This document shows, one piece after another, positions 13,978 through 22,104 of a stretch of 27,008 nucleotides of DNA. The notes below the pieces were generated by a model. That model was not told the DNA's origin. It ran no database searches and saw nothing but the letters and a program-made list of their open reading frames with translations. The DNA is from Nitrospirota bacterium (lineage in GTDB: Bacteria; Nitrospirota_A; Leptospirillia; Leptospirillales; Leptospirillaceae), in assembly GCA_021795275.1 (NCBI GenBank), contig JAJYPO010000011.1, positions 1 through 27,008 on the forward strand. Direction: 5' to 3'. Position numbers and translations under genes: made by a program. Each line of letters starts with the position of its first letter. The stretch's first letter is position 1.

Positions 13978-15573
13978 ATGGACATTTTGCGCAAGATATC
14001 CGAAACGGTTTCCCTGTGGTTCGGCCGCCTCACTCTCGTTCAGAAAATTGTGGCAGGAGTTCTGGGGGTCCTGTTGGTCGGCGTCATGATATTTCTGGGA
14101 TTCGCCGGAAAATCCGTCGACCGGGCGGTCCTCTATTCGAGTCTTTCGCCTGTCGATTCCTTCGAAATCCAGCAGAAGCTGGACCGGATGGGAGTTCCCT
14201 ATGCGGTCTCCTCCAAAGGCGGGGTGATCCGCGTCCCCAAGAACCAGGTCTATACTCTTCGGATGGAATTGGCCGACGAAGGCCTTCCGCGCCATCACGG
14301 TGCCGGCTTCGACATCTTTGATCATCCTTCTCTCACGACGACGGATTTCGTGCAGCATGTGCAGTACCTTCAGGCCCTTCAGTCGGAGCTCGACCGAACG
14401 ATCGAGGAGATGAGTCCGGTCGCCCTGGCGCGGGTTTCCATCGTCCTTCCCCGACATTCGGTTTTTCTTCGCCACCAGAAGGGGGCCCACGCTTCCGTGC
14501 TGATCCGTTTCAAGCCGGGCCGGGCCCTCGCACGGGATCAGGTGAACGGCATCGTGCATCTCGTGGCCAATGCGGTGGAGGGCCTGACCCCCGATCATGT
14601 GACGATCGTGGATAATACCGGAACGATCCTGAACCGGAAGCGCCCCGGCCTCCTTCCGGGAGAGCTCACCAAGGCCCAGCTCTCCTACCAGTCGATGGTG
14701 GAGCATCGCCTCCGGAAGCGGATTCAGACCATGCTCGATCAGGTCCTGGGGGAGGGCCAGTCTGTGGTCCGGGTCAATGCGACCCTCAATTTCAGACGTG
14801 TCGAGGAGACAAAGGAGCAGTTCGATCCCAAGGGTCGGGCTCTCGCGGAGCGCGAAAAGCTTCGGGAAAAATCTTCCGGCTCCAGGATCGTGCCTGTTGG
14901 CGTTCCCGGTGTCCTGAGCAATATTCCCGGACCCAACGGGAAGGTCGCCAGTCCGCCCCTGGGTCCAAAAAACGGAACGGAAACGCGATATTCCAAGAAA
15001 AAGGACATCGAGCATTACGACGTGAGCCACACCATGAGCCATATCGTTGAGCCCACAGGGACGGTCGCCCGGGTCTCCGTCTCCGTCCTGGTGAACGGCA
15101 AGACACGGACGGTGACGGGCAAAAAAGGGGAGACGTCGGTCTACGAGCCGCGGACTCCCGAGGAGATCGCCTCCTTCACGCGCATCGTGCAGAACGCAAT
15201 CGGGTACGACGCGGCCCGTGGCGATACCGTCGTGGTGGACTCCGTGCCCTTCGTGAGGCCCGAGTCTGAAGGGGCCCAGAATCAGGAAGCCCGGATGGCC
15301 GAACGGCTCAAACCCTTCATGCCTCTTCTGGAAATATTCCTTGGCGGACTCCTCGTCCTGGTCTTCAGCCTCTTCATCCTGAAGCCGATTCTCCAGAGCA
15401 TGGTTACCAAGGCCGTTCCCCTTCCGGCTCAGGGGCCGGCGGGGTTGGCGGTACCCGTGCGGGAAGAGGAGGGCGTGATTATTCGTTCAAGCAAGGAAGA
15501 CATTGCCCGGATGACGCAGGAGGATCCCTCCCAGGCCGCGCAGGTCTTACGGTTGTGGCTCAAGGAAAAGTAG
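13978..15573 (+). CDS. fliF: Flagellar MS-ring protein FliF
   Basis: FliF (531 residues) builds the inner-membrane MS ring, the platform for rod, export gate and C-ring. The first transmembrane helix is at about residues 22-41 (KIVAGVLGVLLVGVMIFLGF). Ring-building domains follow with LYSSLSPVDSFEIQQKLDRMGVPY, RMELADEGLPRHHGAGFDIFD and the YscJ-like block QYLQALQSELDRTIEEMSPVALARVSIVLP. The second transmembrane helix is at about 448-470 (MPLLEIFLGGLLVLVFSLFILKPI). The C-terminal tail DPSQAAQVLRLWLKEK is the FliG-binding segment. A 16-base gap after fliE holds AGGAG. The length is slightly below enteric FliF (about 550). Confidence 0.97.
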   Translation: MDILRKISETVSLWFGRLTLVQKIVAGVLGVLLVGVMIFLGFAGKSVDRAVLYSSLSPVDSFEIQQKLDRMGVPYAVSSKGGVIRVPKNQVYTLRMELADEGLPRHHGAGFDIFDHPSLTTTDFVQHVQYLQALQSELDRTIEEMSPVALARVSIVLPRHSVFLRHQKGAHASVLIRFKPGRALARDQVNGIVHLVANAVEGLTPDHVTIVDNTGTILNRKRPGLLPGELTKAQLSYQSMVEHRLRKRIQTMLDQVLGEGQSVVRVNATLNFRRVEETKEQFDPKGRALAEREKLREKSSGSRIVPVGVPGVLSNIPGPNGKVASPPLGPKNGTETRYSKKKDIEHYDVSHTMSHIVEPTGTVARVSVSVLVNGKTRTVTGKKGETSVYEPRTPEEIASFTRIVQNAIGYDAARGDTVVVDSVPFVRPESEGAQNQEARMAERLKPFMPLLEIFLGGLLVLVFSLFILKPILQSMVTKAVPLPAQGPAGLAVPVREEEGVIIRSSKEDIARMTQEDPSQAAQVLRLWLKEK

Positions 15574-15585
15574 GAGGGGAAGGCG

Positions 15586-16590
15586 TTGGCCAAGAGGAAG
15601 CTTTCCGGTCTTGAGAAGGCGGCGATTTTCATTGCGGCCGTCGGACCGGAGGTCGCCGCAGAGATCCTGAAACAGCTCGACATCAAGGAGGTCGGTGTGA
15701 TCTCGAGCCTCATCGCCCAAATGGGGGAGGTCAGCTCGGAGGAGATCGATGAGGTGATGGGGGAGTTCTCCGTCGTCTACAAGGCGACCCGGGGGCTTCC
15801 GCGCATGGGGGAGAAGTACATGCGCGAAATTCTGGAGAAGTCCCTGGGCAAGGAGCAGGCCGACCAGATTTTCGAGAGCATGAACGATCAGGAGGGGACC
15901 AATCTCCAGTCCCTCAAATGGATGGACCCCAAGTCGATCGCCAACCTGATCAGAAACGAGCATCCACAGACGATCGCCCTGATTCTGAACTATCTGAACC
16001 CGAACCAGACGGCCAATGTCCTGGCCTATCTGCCCGAAGCCCTGAAGGCGGACGTCGTTTTCCGGATGGCCACCCTCGAGGACATCAATCCTCAGGTGAT
16101 CCGGGACCTCGAGGAGGTGATCTCCACCGAGATCCAGATGATGGGAGGGTCTCTTACCAGCCTCGGGGTCAGCCGAATCGAAAAGACGGCCAATCTTTTA
16201 AACGAGATGGACCGGTCGACGTCCGAAGGGATCCTCGATTTCATCGGCCAGAACGACCAGGCGGTGGCCGAGCAGATACGGGCCCTCATGTTCGTCTTCG
16301 ACGACCTGGTGATGGTGGACAACCGGGGGATCCAGGCGCTTCTGCAGAGCGTCTCGCGGGACGTCCTGACCAAGGCCATGCGCGGGGCCGGGGATGCCGT
16401 CAAGGAAAAGATCCTCTCCAATATGTCGACGCGGGCCCAGGCGGCGCTCAAGGAAGACATCGATTCAATGGGCGGGATTCCCCTCAAGGACGTGGAGTCG
16501 GCCCAGGCGGAGATCATGAAGGCCCTACGTCGTCTCGAGGCCGAAGGAAAACTGGTGATCCTCGGACGGGGGGGAGAACAGATTGTCTAG
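15586..16590 (+). CDS. fliG: Flagellar motor switch protein FliG
   Basis: FliG (334 residues) is the C-ring protein contacting the stator and FliF. The N-terminal FliF-binding domain starts LSGLEKAAIFIAAVGPEVAAEILKQL. The middle domain carries the EHPQ motif at residues 125-128 (NEHPQTIALILNYL), the FliM-binding region. The C-terminal torque domain includes MFVFDDLVMVDNRGIQALLQSV, then LTKAMRGAGDAVKEKILSNMSTRAQAALKEDI with charged residues used against MotA. The start is TTG 15586, with GGAGG 8-9 bases upstream; no ATG fits the conserved N-terminus. FliM, its normal partner, has no gene in this window. Confidence 0.97.
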   Translation: MAKRKLSGLEKAAIFIAAVGPEVAAEILKQLDIKEVGVISSLIAQMGEVSSEEIDEVMGEFSVVYKATRGLPRMGEKYMREILEKSLGKEQADQIFESMNDQEGTNLQSLKWMDPKSIANLIRNEHPQTIALILNYLNPNQTANVLAYLPEALKADVVFRMATLEDINPQVIRDLEEVISTEIQMMGGSLTSLGVSRIEKTANLLNEMDRSTSEGILDFIGQNDQAVAEQIRALMFVFDDLVMVDNRGIQALLQSVSRDVLTKAMRGAGDAVKEKILSNMSTRAQAALKEDIDSMGGIPLKDVESAQAEIMKALRRLEAEGKLVILGRGGEQIV

Positions 16591-17287
16591 CGTCGGTCGA
16601 GGATTCAAAGGATGGAGCCCCGAGAGTCTGGCCGGGCAGTCGGGGGAGAAGGGGCGGACCCGGAACGCCGGCAAGGTTCCTCCGCCCGGAGCCCGGGAGA
16701 CCGAAAAGGAGGAAGACCTCTTTCAAAGGTCGGAAGAGCTGGAGAGAGTCGAAGAGGAGGCCCGAAAGGCCGGTTTCGAGGCGGGATATGCCGAAGGACT
16801 CGAAAAGGCCCGCTCCGACATGGCTCCTCTCCGTCAGGCCTGGCTCGAGTGGGCCTCACGGATGTCCGCCATAGAGAGCGAGCGGCTCAAGGGGATGCTG
16901 CCGGTCCTGGTCGATCTCCAGGAAAAGGCCCTGTCGAAGATCCTCGGTGATGATGAGAACCGTCCGCAGATTCTGCGGAAACTGCTCGAAAGAATGGTGG
17001 GGGAGTATGCCTCCGGGCGCGAAGGAGAGCTTCTGGTCCCGGAATCCGACTTTCACCTGGTGAAGGAGTTCGATCCCGCATTTCCGGAAGATCTCGCGGC
17101 CCGCGGGATCCGTCTCGGAATCGCCCCGGATCTTCCGCCCCGGCATGTCGAGCTCCGATTTTCCGACCGTATCGTCGCTTTCGATCCCGATTCCTCCGGA
17201 GACTCTCTTCGGAAAACCCTCTCTCGGGTCAATCCCGGACTCCATCCGGAAGAGGCAGGACAGACCGGTGACGGGGAGGGTTCATGA
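16583..17287 (+). CDS. fliH: Flagellar export regulator FliH
   Basis: FliH dimers regulate the FliI ATPase and tether it to the C-ring. This 234-residue protein has a basic, low-complexity N-terminus. A charged helical stretch (about residues 45-75) includes EARKAGFEAGYAEGLEKAR, the glycine-spaced pattern typical of FliH. A C-terminal domain with LSKILGDDENRPQILRKLLERMV and a closing GDSLRKTLSRV resembles the FliH/V-ATPase E-like fold. TTG 16583 is chosen because GGGGAG (16571-16576) sits 6 bases upstream; it overlaps fliG by 8 bases. The stop overlaps the fliI ATG. Sequence conservation is low, as usual for FliH; position between fliG and fliI supports the call. Confidence 0.88.
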   Translation: MSSVGRGFKGWSPESLAGQSGEKGRTRNAGKVPPPGARETEKEEDLFQRSEELERVEEEARKAGFEAGYAEGLEKARSDMAPLRQAWLEWASRMSAIESERLKGMLPVLVDLQEKALSKILGDDENRPQILRKLLERMVGEYASGREGELLVPESDFHLVKEFDPAFPEDLAARGIRLGIAPDLPPRHVELRFSDRIVAFDPDSSGDSLRKTLSRVNPGLHPEEAGQTGDGEGS

Positions 17288-18651
17288 GGATCGGGATGGA
17301 AGAGGAAAAGGCCGACCGCTGGCTTGCCTCCGCCGGACGCTCGATGGATCGCCTTCTGTCTGGATGGAGTCCCGACCAGGAAGGGGGAATGGTCGTCCAG
17401 GGAGTGGGACTCATGATCGAGGCCAAGGGAATGAATCTGGGTGTGGGGGAGATATGCTCCCTTCTCTCCGATCCCCCGATCGATGCCGAGGTGGTCGGAT
17501 TCCGGGAAGGGCGGACCCTTCTGATGCCGCTCGGGGACCTCGAAGGGGTCAGGCCCGGAACCCGCCTCATGAGAAAAAGCCGGATTACCTCGGTCTTTCT
17601 TTCTCCCGATTGGCTGGGGCGGGTCATCGATCCTCTCGGCCATCCACTGGACGGAACTCCTCTCCCCGAAGGGACGATCGAGATGCCGCTCCGGGGACGT
17701 CCCATCAATCCCCTGAAGCGACAGCGGATCGACCGTCCGCTTGACCTTTCGGTCCGTTCGATCAATGCCCTCGCCACCGTCGGTGTCGGCCAGAAGATCG
17801 GCATCTTCGCCGGTCCGGGGGTGGGGAAAAGCACACTGATCGGCATGATGGCCAGGAATGCCGCCGTCGATGTCAATGTCATCGCCCTGGTGGGGGAACG
17901 GGGGCGCGAGGTCCGGGAGTTTCTCGAGCGGGATCTGGGTCCGGAAGGACTGTCGCGGTCGGTCATCGTGGTGGCGACGGGCGAGCAGCCCCCTCTCCTC
18001 AAGACCCGGGCAACCCTTTTGGCGATGTCGATTGCCGAAATGTTCCGGGATCTCGGAAAACGGGTTCTTTTCGTCATGGATTCCCTCACCCGCTATGCCG
18101 GGGCGCAGAGGGAGATCGGTTTGGCCACGGGAGAGCCCCCCTCGGCCAGAGGGTACACCCCATCGGTCTTCGCCCAGCTTCCGCGTCTGATCGAGCGGGC
18201 CGGCTGCGGTGAGGGGTCCGGATCCATCACCGGGATCTTCACCGTTCTTGTCGAAGGGGAGGATGTCCCGTCAGACCCGCTTTCGGAGGCACTGACCGCC
18301 ATCCTCGACGGCCATGTCCATCTGTCGAGAACCCTGTCCCAGGAAGGCGTCTTTCCCGCCGTCGATCCCGTGGACAGTCTTTCCCGGGTGATGGTCGACA
18401 TCGTGCCGGAGGATGTTCAGGAAAGGGCCCGGGAATGGCGCCGATTGTACGGGCTGTTCCGGAGGTCGGAAGACCTGATCCGGATCGGGGCCTATGTTTC
18501 GGGGACCGATCCCCTTCTCGACCGGGCGATCCGCCTTCACGACGCCATGACGGATTTTCTGCGCCAATCGAGGGAAGAGCCCGTTTCCCTGGAACAGGCC
18601 TTCCAGGAGCTCTTCCTATCACTGGAGGAAACGGGCGAGGTTGAGTCGTGA
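17284..18651 (+). CDS. fliI: Flagellum-specific export ATPase FliI
   Basis: FliI (455 residues) is the hexameric ATPase of the flagellar type III secretion system. Walker A GPGVGKST is at residues 177-184 (Lys182). Other F1-like signatures are IALVGERGREVREFLERDLG, VLFVMDSLTRYAGAQREIGLATGEPPSARGYTPSVF, GSITGIFTVLVEGEDVPSDPL and DGHVHLSR. ATG 17284 overlaps the fliH stop (ATGA) with GGAGG 4-5 bases upstream; ATG 17299 is an alternative that would remove five residues. The gene continues the fliF-G-H-I-J order of many flagellar operons. Confidence 0.97.
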   Translation: MRIGMEEEKADRWLASAGRSMDRLLSGWSPDQEGGMVVQGVGLMIEAKGMNLGVGEICSLLSDPPIDAEVVGFREGRTLLMPLGDLEGVRPGTRLMRKSRITSVFLSPDWLGRVIDPLGHPLDGTPLPEGTIEMPLRGRPINPLKRQRIDRPLDLSVRSINALATVGVGQKIGIFAGPGVGKSTLIGMMARNAAVDVNVIALVGERGREVREFLERDLGPEGLSRSVIVVATGEQPPLLKTRATLLAMSIAEMFRDLGKRVLFVMDSLTRYAGAQREIGLATGEPPSARGYTPSVFAQLPRLIERAGCGEGSGSITGIFTVLVEGEDVPSDPLSEALTAILDGHVHLSRTLSQEGVFPAVDPVDSLSRVMVDIVPEDVQERAREWRRLYGLFRRSEDLIRIGAYVSGTDPLLDRAIRLHDAMTDFLRQSREEPVSLEQAFQELFLSLEETGEVES

Positions 18652-18678
18652 GAATCCTGAGCGGGGGAGAGCCCTGAC

Positions 18679-19140
18679 ATGGCAGAGCGTCCATTCACCC
18701 TGGAATCCGTCCTGTCCGTCAGGGAAGCCGAACTCGAGGCGGTAGAACGGGATCTGGCGAGGGCCGGAGGCGAACGGACCCGGGAGAGGGAGCGGACCCG
18801 GGAAATGCGGCGCCAAAAGGACGAAGGACTGGCCTTCTCCAGGGAGGGCGGAGCGCCTGCGGATACAGGATTTCTCGTGGCCTGGTATGCGTGGCTGTCC
18901 CACATGGATCTTCAGATCGGGGAGCAGGAGCGTCGCGAGCGTCTCGCCGACAACGAATTCGAGAGGGTTCGGGAGCTCTGGAAGAAGGCCATGACGGAAA
19001 AGGAAAAGATCCTGATCCTGAAGGAGCGCCACAGGGAAGGGCAAAGACGGCACTCCCTTCGTCTGGAGGAGCGTTCCCTGGAGCTCTGGATCCGGTCGAG
19101 GGGGAGCGGGGGAACTCCTCGTGGAGGGGGATCTCCATGA
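18679..19140 (+). CDS. fliJ: Flagellar export chaperone FliJ
   Basis: FliJ is a soluble antiparallel coiled-coil that activates FliI and the FlhA gate. The 153-residue protein is almost entirely charged helix, starting with FTLESVLSVREAELEAVERDLARA, which matches the FliJ N-terminal pattern, and ending with a glycine/proline-rich tail. ATG 18679 has GGAG (18666-18669) 9 bases upstream. It lies directly after fliI, and its stop overlaps the following gene by 4 bases. Coiled-coil proteins give little sequence signal, so position carries much of the support. Confidence 0.88.
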   Translation: MAERPFTLESVLSVREAELEAVERDLARAGGERTRERERTREMRRQKDEGLAFSREGGAPADTGFLVAWYAWLSHMDLQIGEQERRERLADNEFERVRELWKKAMTEKEKILILKERHREGQRRHSLRLEERSLELWIRSRGSGGTPRGGGSP

Positions 19141-19604
19141 AAAAACTCTGGGAACGCATCCCTCTCTTCGGTGGGATGATGGTGCTCCTGATCCTTTCAG
19201 CGCTGTCGCTCCGTCTGGAGGCCTCTGCGGCTCCGGGTGCCCCTCCGGCGACCTCCCCGTCGAGTTCCGGGGAGGAGCGCCGCATCCTTCTGATGAAGCA
19301 GGATCTCGACAGGGAGATTCAGCGGAACAAGAAGATTCTCGGGGAGATCGAGAAGAAGCTCGCGCTTTACCAGTCGCTCAAAAAGAAGAATGTCAGACGT
19401 CTCATCAGACTTTATGAATCCATGGCCCCACGGACGGCGGCCTCCCAGATCAATGTCATGCCGGAAAGCCTCCGCTTGACGCTGTTCTCGGGAATGAATC
19501 CACGGAAGGCGTCGCGCATCATGCGGTACGTGGATCCTCGCGTTGCGGCAAAAATCTCGGTCCAGATGGCCGGAGAGTCTTCCGCGCGGGGAGGCGGTCG
19601 GTGA
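19137..19604 (+). CDS. MotE-like protein (signal anchor, coiled coil, MgtE-N-like domain)
   Basis: The 155-residue protein has an N-terminal hydrophobic segment (about residues 10-30, FGGMMVLLILSALSLRLEASA) acting as signal peptide or anchor. A charged coiled coil follows (about 45-85, MKQDLDREIQRNKKILGEIEKKLALYQSLKKK). The C-terminal helical region has VRRLIRLYESMAPRTAASQI and MNPRKASRIMRYVDPRVAAKISVQMA, resembling the MgtE N-terminal domain. This architecture matches the MotE family, commonly encoded between fliJ and fliK; in rhizobia MotE is a chaperone for the periplasmic motility protein MotC. ATG 19137 overlaps the fliJ stop (ATGA). Earlier in-frame starts lie inside fliJ. Its role in this organism is inferred; no motC is visible here. 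Confidence 0.82.
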   Translation: MKKLWERIPLFGGMMVLLILSALSLRLEASAAPGAPPATSPSSSGEERRILLMKQDLDREIQRNKKILGEIEKKLALYQSLKKKNVRRLIRLYESMAPRTAASQINVMPESLRLTLFSGMNPRKASRIMRYVDPRVAAKISVQMAGESSARGGGR

Positions 19605-19628
19605 ACCTCTATCGGAAGGGGCGTCGTC

Positions 19629-21179
19629 ATGGGGACAGCACCATCATCCATTCTTCACAAGATCCCGGAATCCGCTCCGGTCAGGACGCAAAAGGATCCT
19701 GCGGATCCCGAAAGGTCTGAAAAAGCGGACTTGCGGAGTTCTGCGAAAGCGGCCGGGAGAGGATCGGAAACGCGCTCCACTAAAACCTCCGGTCACAAAA
19801 AGAGCGCTTTCGCCGCGATCTTCAAGAGGACACTGGCGGGACGGTCCGGACAACACCCGGAGGAGGAGCTTCCGGAGGAGACCCGGTCCGGAAAGGATCG
19901 CGTCAAAACGCCTCACGGAGAGCGCGCCAGGACCGTCGTCCATTCCCGCAAGAAAAAGGCGGCGACGGGAGGGGGAGAGGTTCTGTCGCTGCCGCCCTCC
20001 CTTCCGGAAATCTCTCCGAAAAAGGAGACTTCTCTCCCCCTTCCCGCCTCTGCGGGGGCCCCGCGGTCCTCTCGTGTCCTGTGGGGTCCCCAGGGCCATT
20101 CTCCAACGCCTCCGCCCTCCCTCTCGGCGGTGCTTGGGAAAAAGGAGCCGGTTCCCGAGACTCTCTCCCTTCCCGCCCCTGGAAGCCCTGGCTCTTCCGG
20201 TCCAACCGTTACGGGGGAGTTTGTAAAACCGCTCCCGCCCTCCGGGCCCACAAAAAGGCCGGGCGATCTCCCGAAGGATCTGAAGGCTCCCAGGCCGGAA
20301 AGGGCGACTTTCCCAACGGAGGCCGAAACAGTTCCCGCGGGAAGCCGGCCGGCGGAAAAGATTTCGCAGCCGGAGAGATTTTTCCTCCAGCGGGAGGGTC
20401 CATCCACCGGGGAAGAGGGTTCCGCCGCTCCGAAAACCTCCCCTTTGCCCCTCCCCGAAAAGCGCCTTGAAAGAACTCCGGTCCATGGAACAGGGGAGGG
20501 GAGTCCTTCCCTTCAAACTCCTTCCGCCGCTGGCCTGGAGGGGGGGGCCGTCGTCGGATCTTCCGCCAGGGAGGAGGCCCTCCCGGCACCCGCTCTTCCC
20601 GACGGCTTGTCCTCCCGCGTCGGCACGCTGGCCCGGGAAGGGGGAGGAGAGGTGGCCCTTGAGGTGAAGCCGCCCCACCTGGGGCCCGTGGGCGTTCGCG
20701 TCCATGTCGATCCCCACACCCGTCTCGTCACGGTGGAGCTCTCCTCTCACGATCCCCGTATTCGCCACCTGCTTTCGGAAAAAGAGGGGCACATCAAGGA
20801 ATCCCTCTCCCAGACAGGATTTGTCCTCGACCGGTTCCAGGTCCTCTCCCAGGGCTCCCCCGGGCAGGACGGGGCGTCGATTCAGGGATTTGCGGCAGCG
20901 GGAGGCGGCGGATCGCCGGGCGGAGGCGATGGGCCCTCCCCGGGGGGAGGACAGGAGTCCGGGATGGCCGGAGGCTCCTCTCAGGGACAGGATCTTGCCA
21001 ATCCGGGGCGTCAGGAGGCGGGAGCTCCCGGACGGGACGGAGGGCGGGGGGGCTTCCCGGGCTCGGCACCCCCCGGGGCGGAAGAAACGATGGCCGGGGG
21101 GGAAGGTGGGCTGGCCGAAGCGTCCGCCGCCACTCTGGGGGACGCTGTGAAGAACACGGGCTATCATCGAATCGCCTGA
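19629..21179 (+). CDS. fliK: Flagellar hook-length control protein FliK
   Basis: FliK measures hook length and switches export specificity. This 516-residue protein has a long disordered N-terminal part rich in Pro, Ser, Lys and Arg, as in other FliKs. The conserved C-terminal hook domain is at about residues 338-408 (EVALEVKPPHLGPVGVRVHVD, VELSSHDPRIRHLLSEKEGHIKESLSQTGFVLDRFQV). A Gly/Pro-rich tail follows (about 415-470). ATG 19629 has an AAGGGG-like site about 7 bases upstream. Location before flgD agrees. The extreme GC content here produces very long meaningless reading frames on the opposite strand. Confidence 0.93.
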   Translation: MGTAPSSILHKIPESAPVRTQKDPADPERSEKADLRSSAKAAGRGSETRSTKTSGHKKSAFAAIFKRTLAGRSGQHPEEELPEETRSGKDRVKTPHGERARTVVHSRKKKAATGGGEVLSLPPSLPEISPKKETSLPLPASAGAPRSSRVLWGPQGHSPTPPPSLSAVLGKKEPVPETLSLPAPGSPGSSGPTVTGEFVKPLPPSGPTKRPGDLPKDLKAPRPERATFPTEAETVPAGSRPAEKISQPERFFLQREGPSTGEEGSAAPKTSPLPLPEKRLERTPVHGTGEGSPSLQTPSAAGLEGGAVVGSSAREEALPAPALPDGLSSRVGTLAREGGGEVALEVKPPHLGPVGVRVHVDPHTRLVTVELSSHDPRIRHLLSEKEGHIKESLSQTGFVLDRFQVLSQGSPGQDGASIQGFAAAGGGGSPGGGDGPSPGGGQESGMAGGSSQGQDLANPGRQEAGAPGRDGGRGGFPGSAPPGAEETMAGGEGGLAEASAATLGDAVKNTGYHRIA

Positions 21180-21200
21180 ACCAACTTCAAGGAGAAGATC

Positions 21201-22031
21201 ATGATCGTCAAGACCGAACAAAACGATATCCGGACCATCCGGAAGGAGTCGGAGAAGCGCCTCACCCCCTCCAAGCTCCCTCCGCCCCTGAAAAAGAAGC
21301 TGGGGATGGAAGATTACATGAACATCATGATCCGGCAACTCCAGTACCAGGACCCTTTTCATCCGATGGACAACCGGAAATTCGCCTCCCAGCTGGCCCA
21401 GTTTTCCCAGCTGGACCAGTTGGTCCACCTGAACAAGAAGATGGACGGTATGGCCAATCAGGGAAAGGAGGCCGATTCCCTCCAGATGGTAGGATTTCTG
21501 GGACGGGAGGTTTTCATGAAGGGAAACCGGTTCGTCCGGAACCCTCATGAATCCGCCAACCTGGTATTCCGGCTCGACCGGCCGACCGCCCATTCGACCG
21601 TTTACATCTACGGGGCCAAGCACCAGCTGGTCCGCACTCTCAAGTCGGGACCGATGGAGGCGGGGAACCAGCATGTGGCGTGGGATGGTCTGAGCAACCG
21701 CGGAACGATGGCTCCTCCGGGAGGCTACGAATTCGAAGTGGTGGCCCGGGACGTCAAAAACCGCCCGGTCGTGGCCTCGCCCCTCCGGACCGGTATCGTT
21801 ACGGGGGTGCTCTTTTCCGGGACCCGCCCCCGCCTCGAGGTCAACGGAGAGAAGGTGGATCTGTCGGACATCACCCATGTGGGCGTCCTTCGCGAAAAGG
21901 AGCACGCGGCCCGGCCTGCCCCGGCTCCCCTTTCCCCGGTGCCGGAGCCCGCTCCCAGGGTGCGCTCCCTTTCCGGATCTTACGCGAAACCACCCGGGAA
22001 GACCTCGCCTTCGATTCACCATACGCTGTGA
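21201..22031 (+). CDS. flgD: Flagellar hook assembly/cap protein FlgD
   Basis: FlgD caps the growing hook and is required for FlgE polymerisation. The 276-residue protein has the conserved N-terminal signature MEDYMNIMIRQLQYQDPFHPMDNRKFASQLAQFSQLDQL (residues about 36-75). The FlgD Tudor-like and Ig-like domains follow, with HVAWDGLSNRGTMAPPGGYEFEVVARD. A roughly 40-residue proline-rich tail is variable. AAGGAG (21189-21194) lies 6 bases before ATG 21201, and fliK stops 21 bases earlier. Confidence 0.95.
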   Translation: MIVKTEQNDIRTIRKESEKRLTPSKLPPPLKKKLGMEDYMNIMIRQLQYQDPFHPMDNRKFASQLAQFSQLDQLVHLNKKMDGMANQGKEADSLQMVGFLGREVFMKGNRFVRNPHESANLVFRLDRPTAHSTVYIYGAKHQLVRTLKSGPMEAGNQHVAWDGLSNRGTMAPPGGYEFEVVARDVKNRPVVASPLRTGIVTGVLFSGTRPRLEVNGEKVDLSDITHVGVLREKEHAARPAPAPLSPVPEPAPRVRSLSGSYAKPPGKTSPSIHHTL

Positions 22032-22035
22032 CGTC

Positions 22036-22060
22036 CCGCCTTCGGCCGGTATGAAGGCGG
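22036..22060 (+). terminator. Intercistronic hairpin between flgD and flgE
   Basis: CCGCCTTC (22036-22043) pairs perfectly with GAAGGCGG (22053-22060) around a 9-base loop and is followed by only three T. It could be a partial terminator or an mRNA-stabilising hairpin that sets a separate flgE level. Confidence 0.5.
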
Positions 22061-22104
22061 TTTGAAAGCACGATAACCTTTCTTTCTGTCCAGGAGGAAT
22101 TGCC

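Noticed and set aside
22056..22069. GG-N10-GC sigma-54 candidate before flgE
   Set aside because: The spacing fits but the flanks are poor (AAGC in place of TTGC, no TGGCAC-like element), unlike the two good sites at 12759 and 23553.
22050..22076. Sigma-28-like promoter before flgE (CACGATAA at 22069-22076)
   Set aside because: The -10 is fair but the -35 region at the right spacing matches only about 2 of 8 positions.
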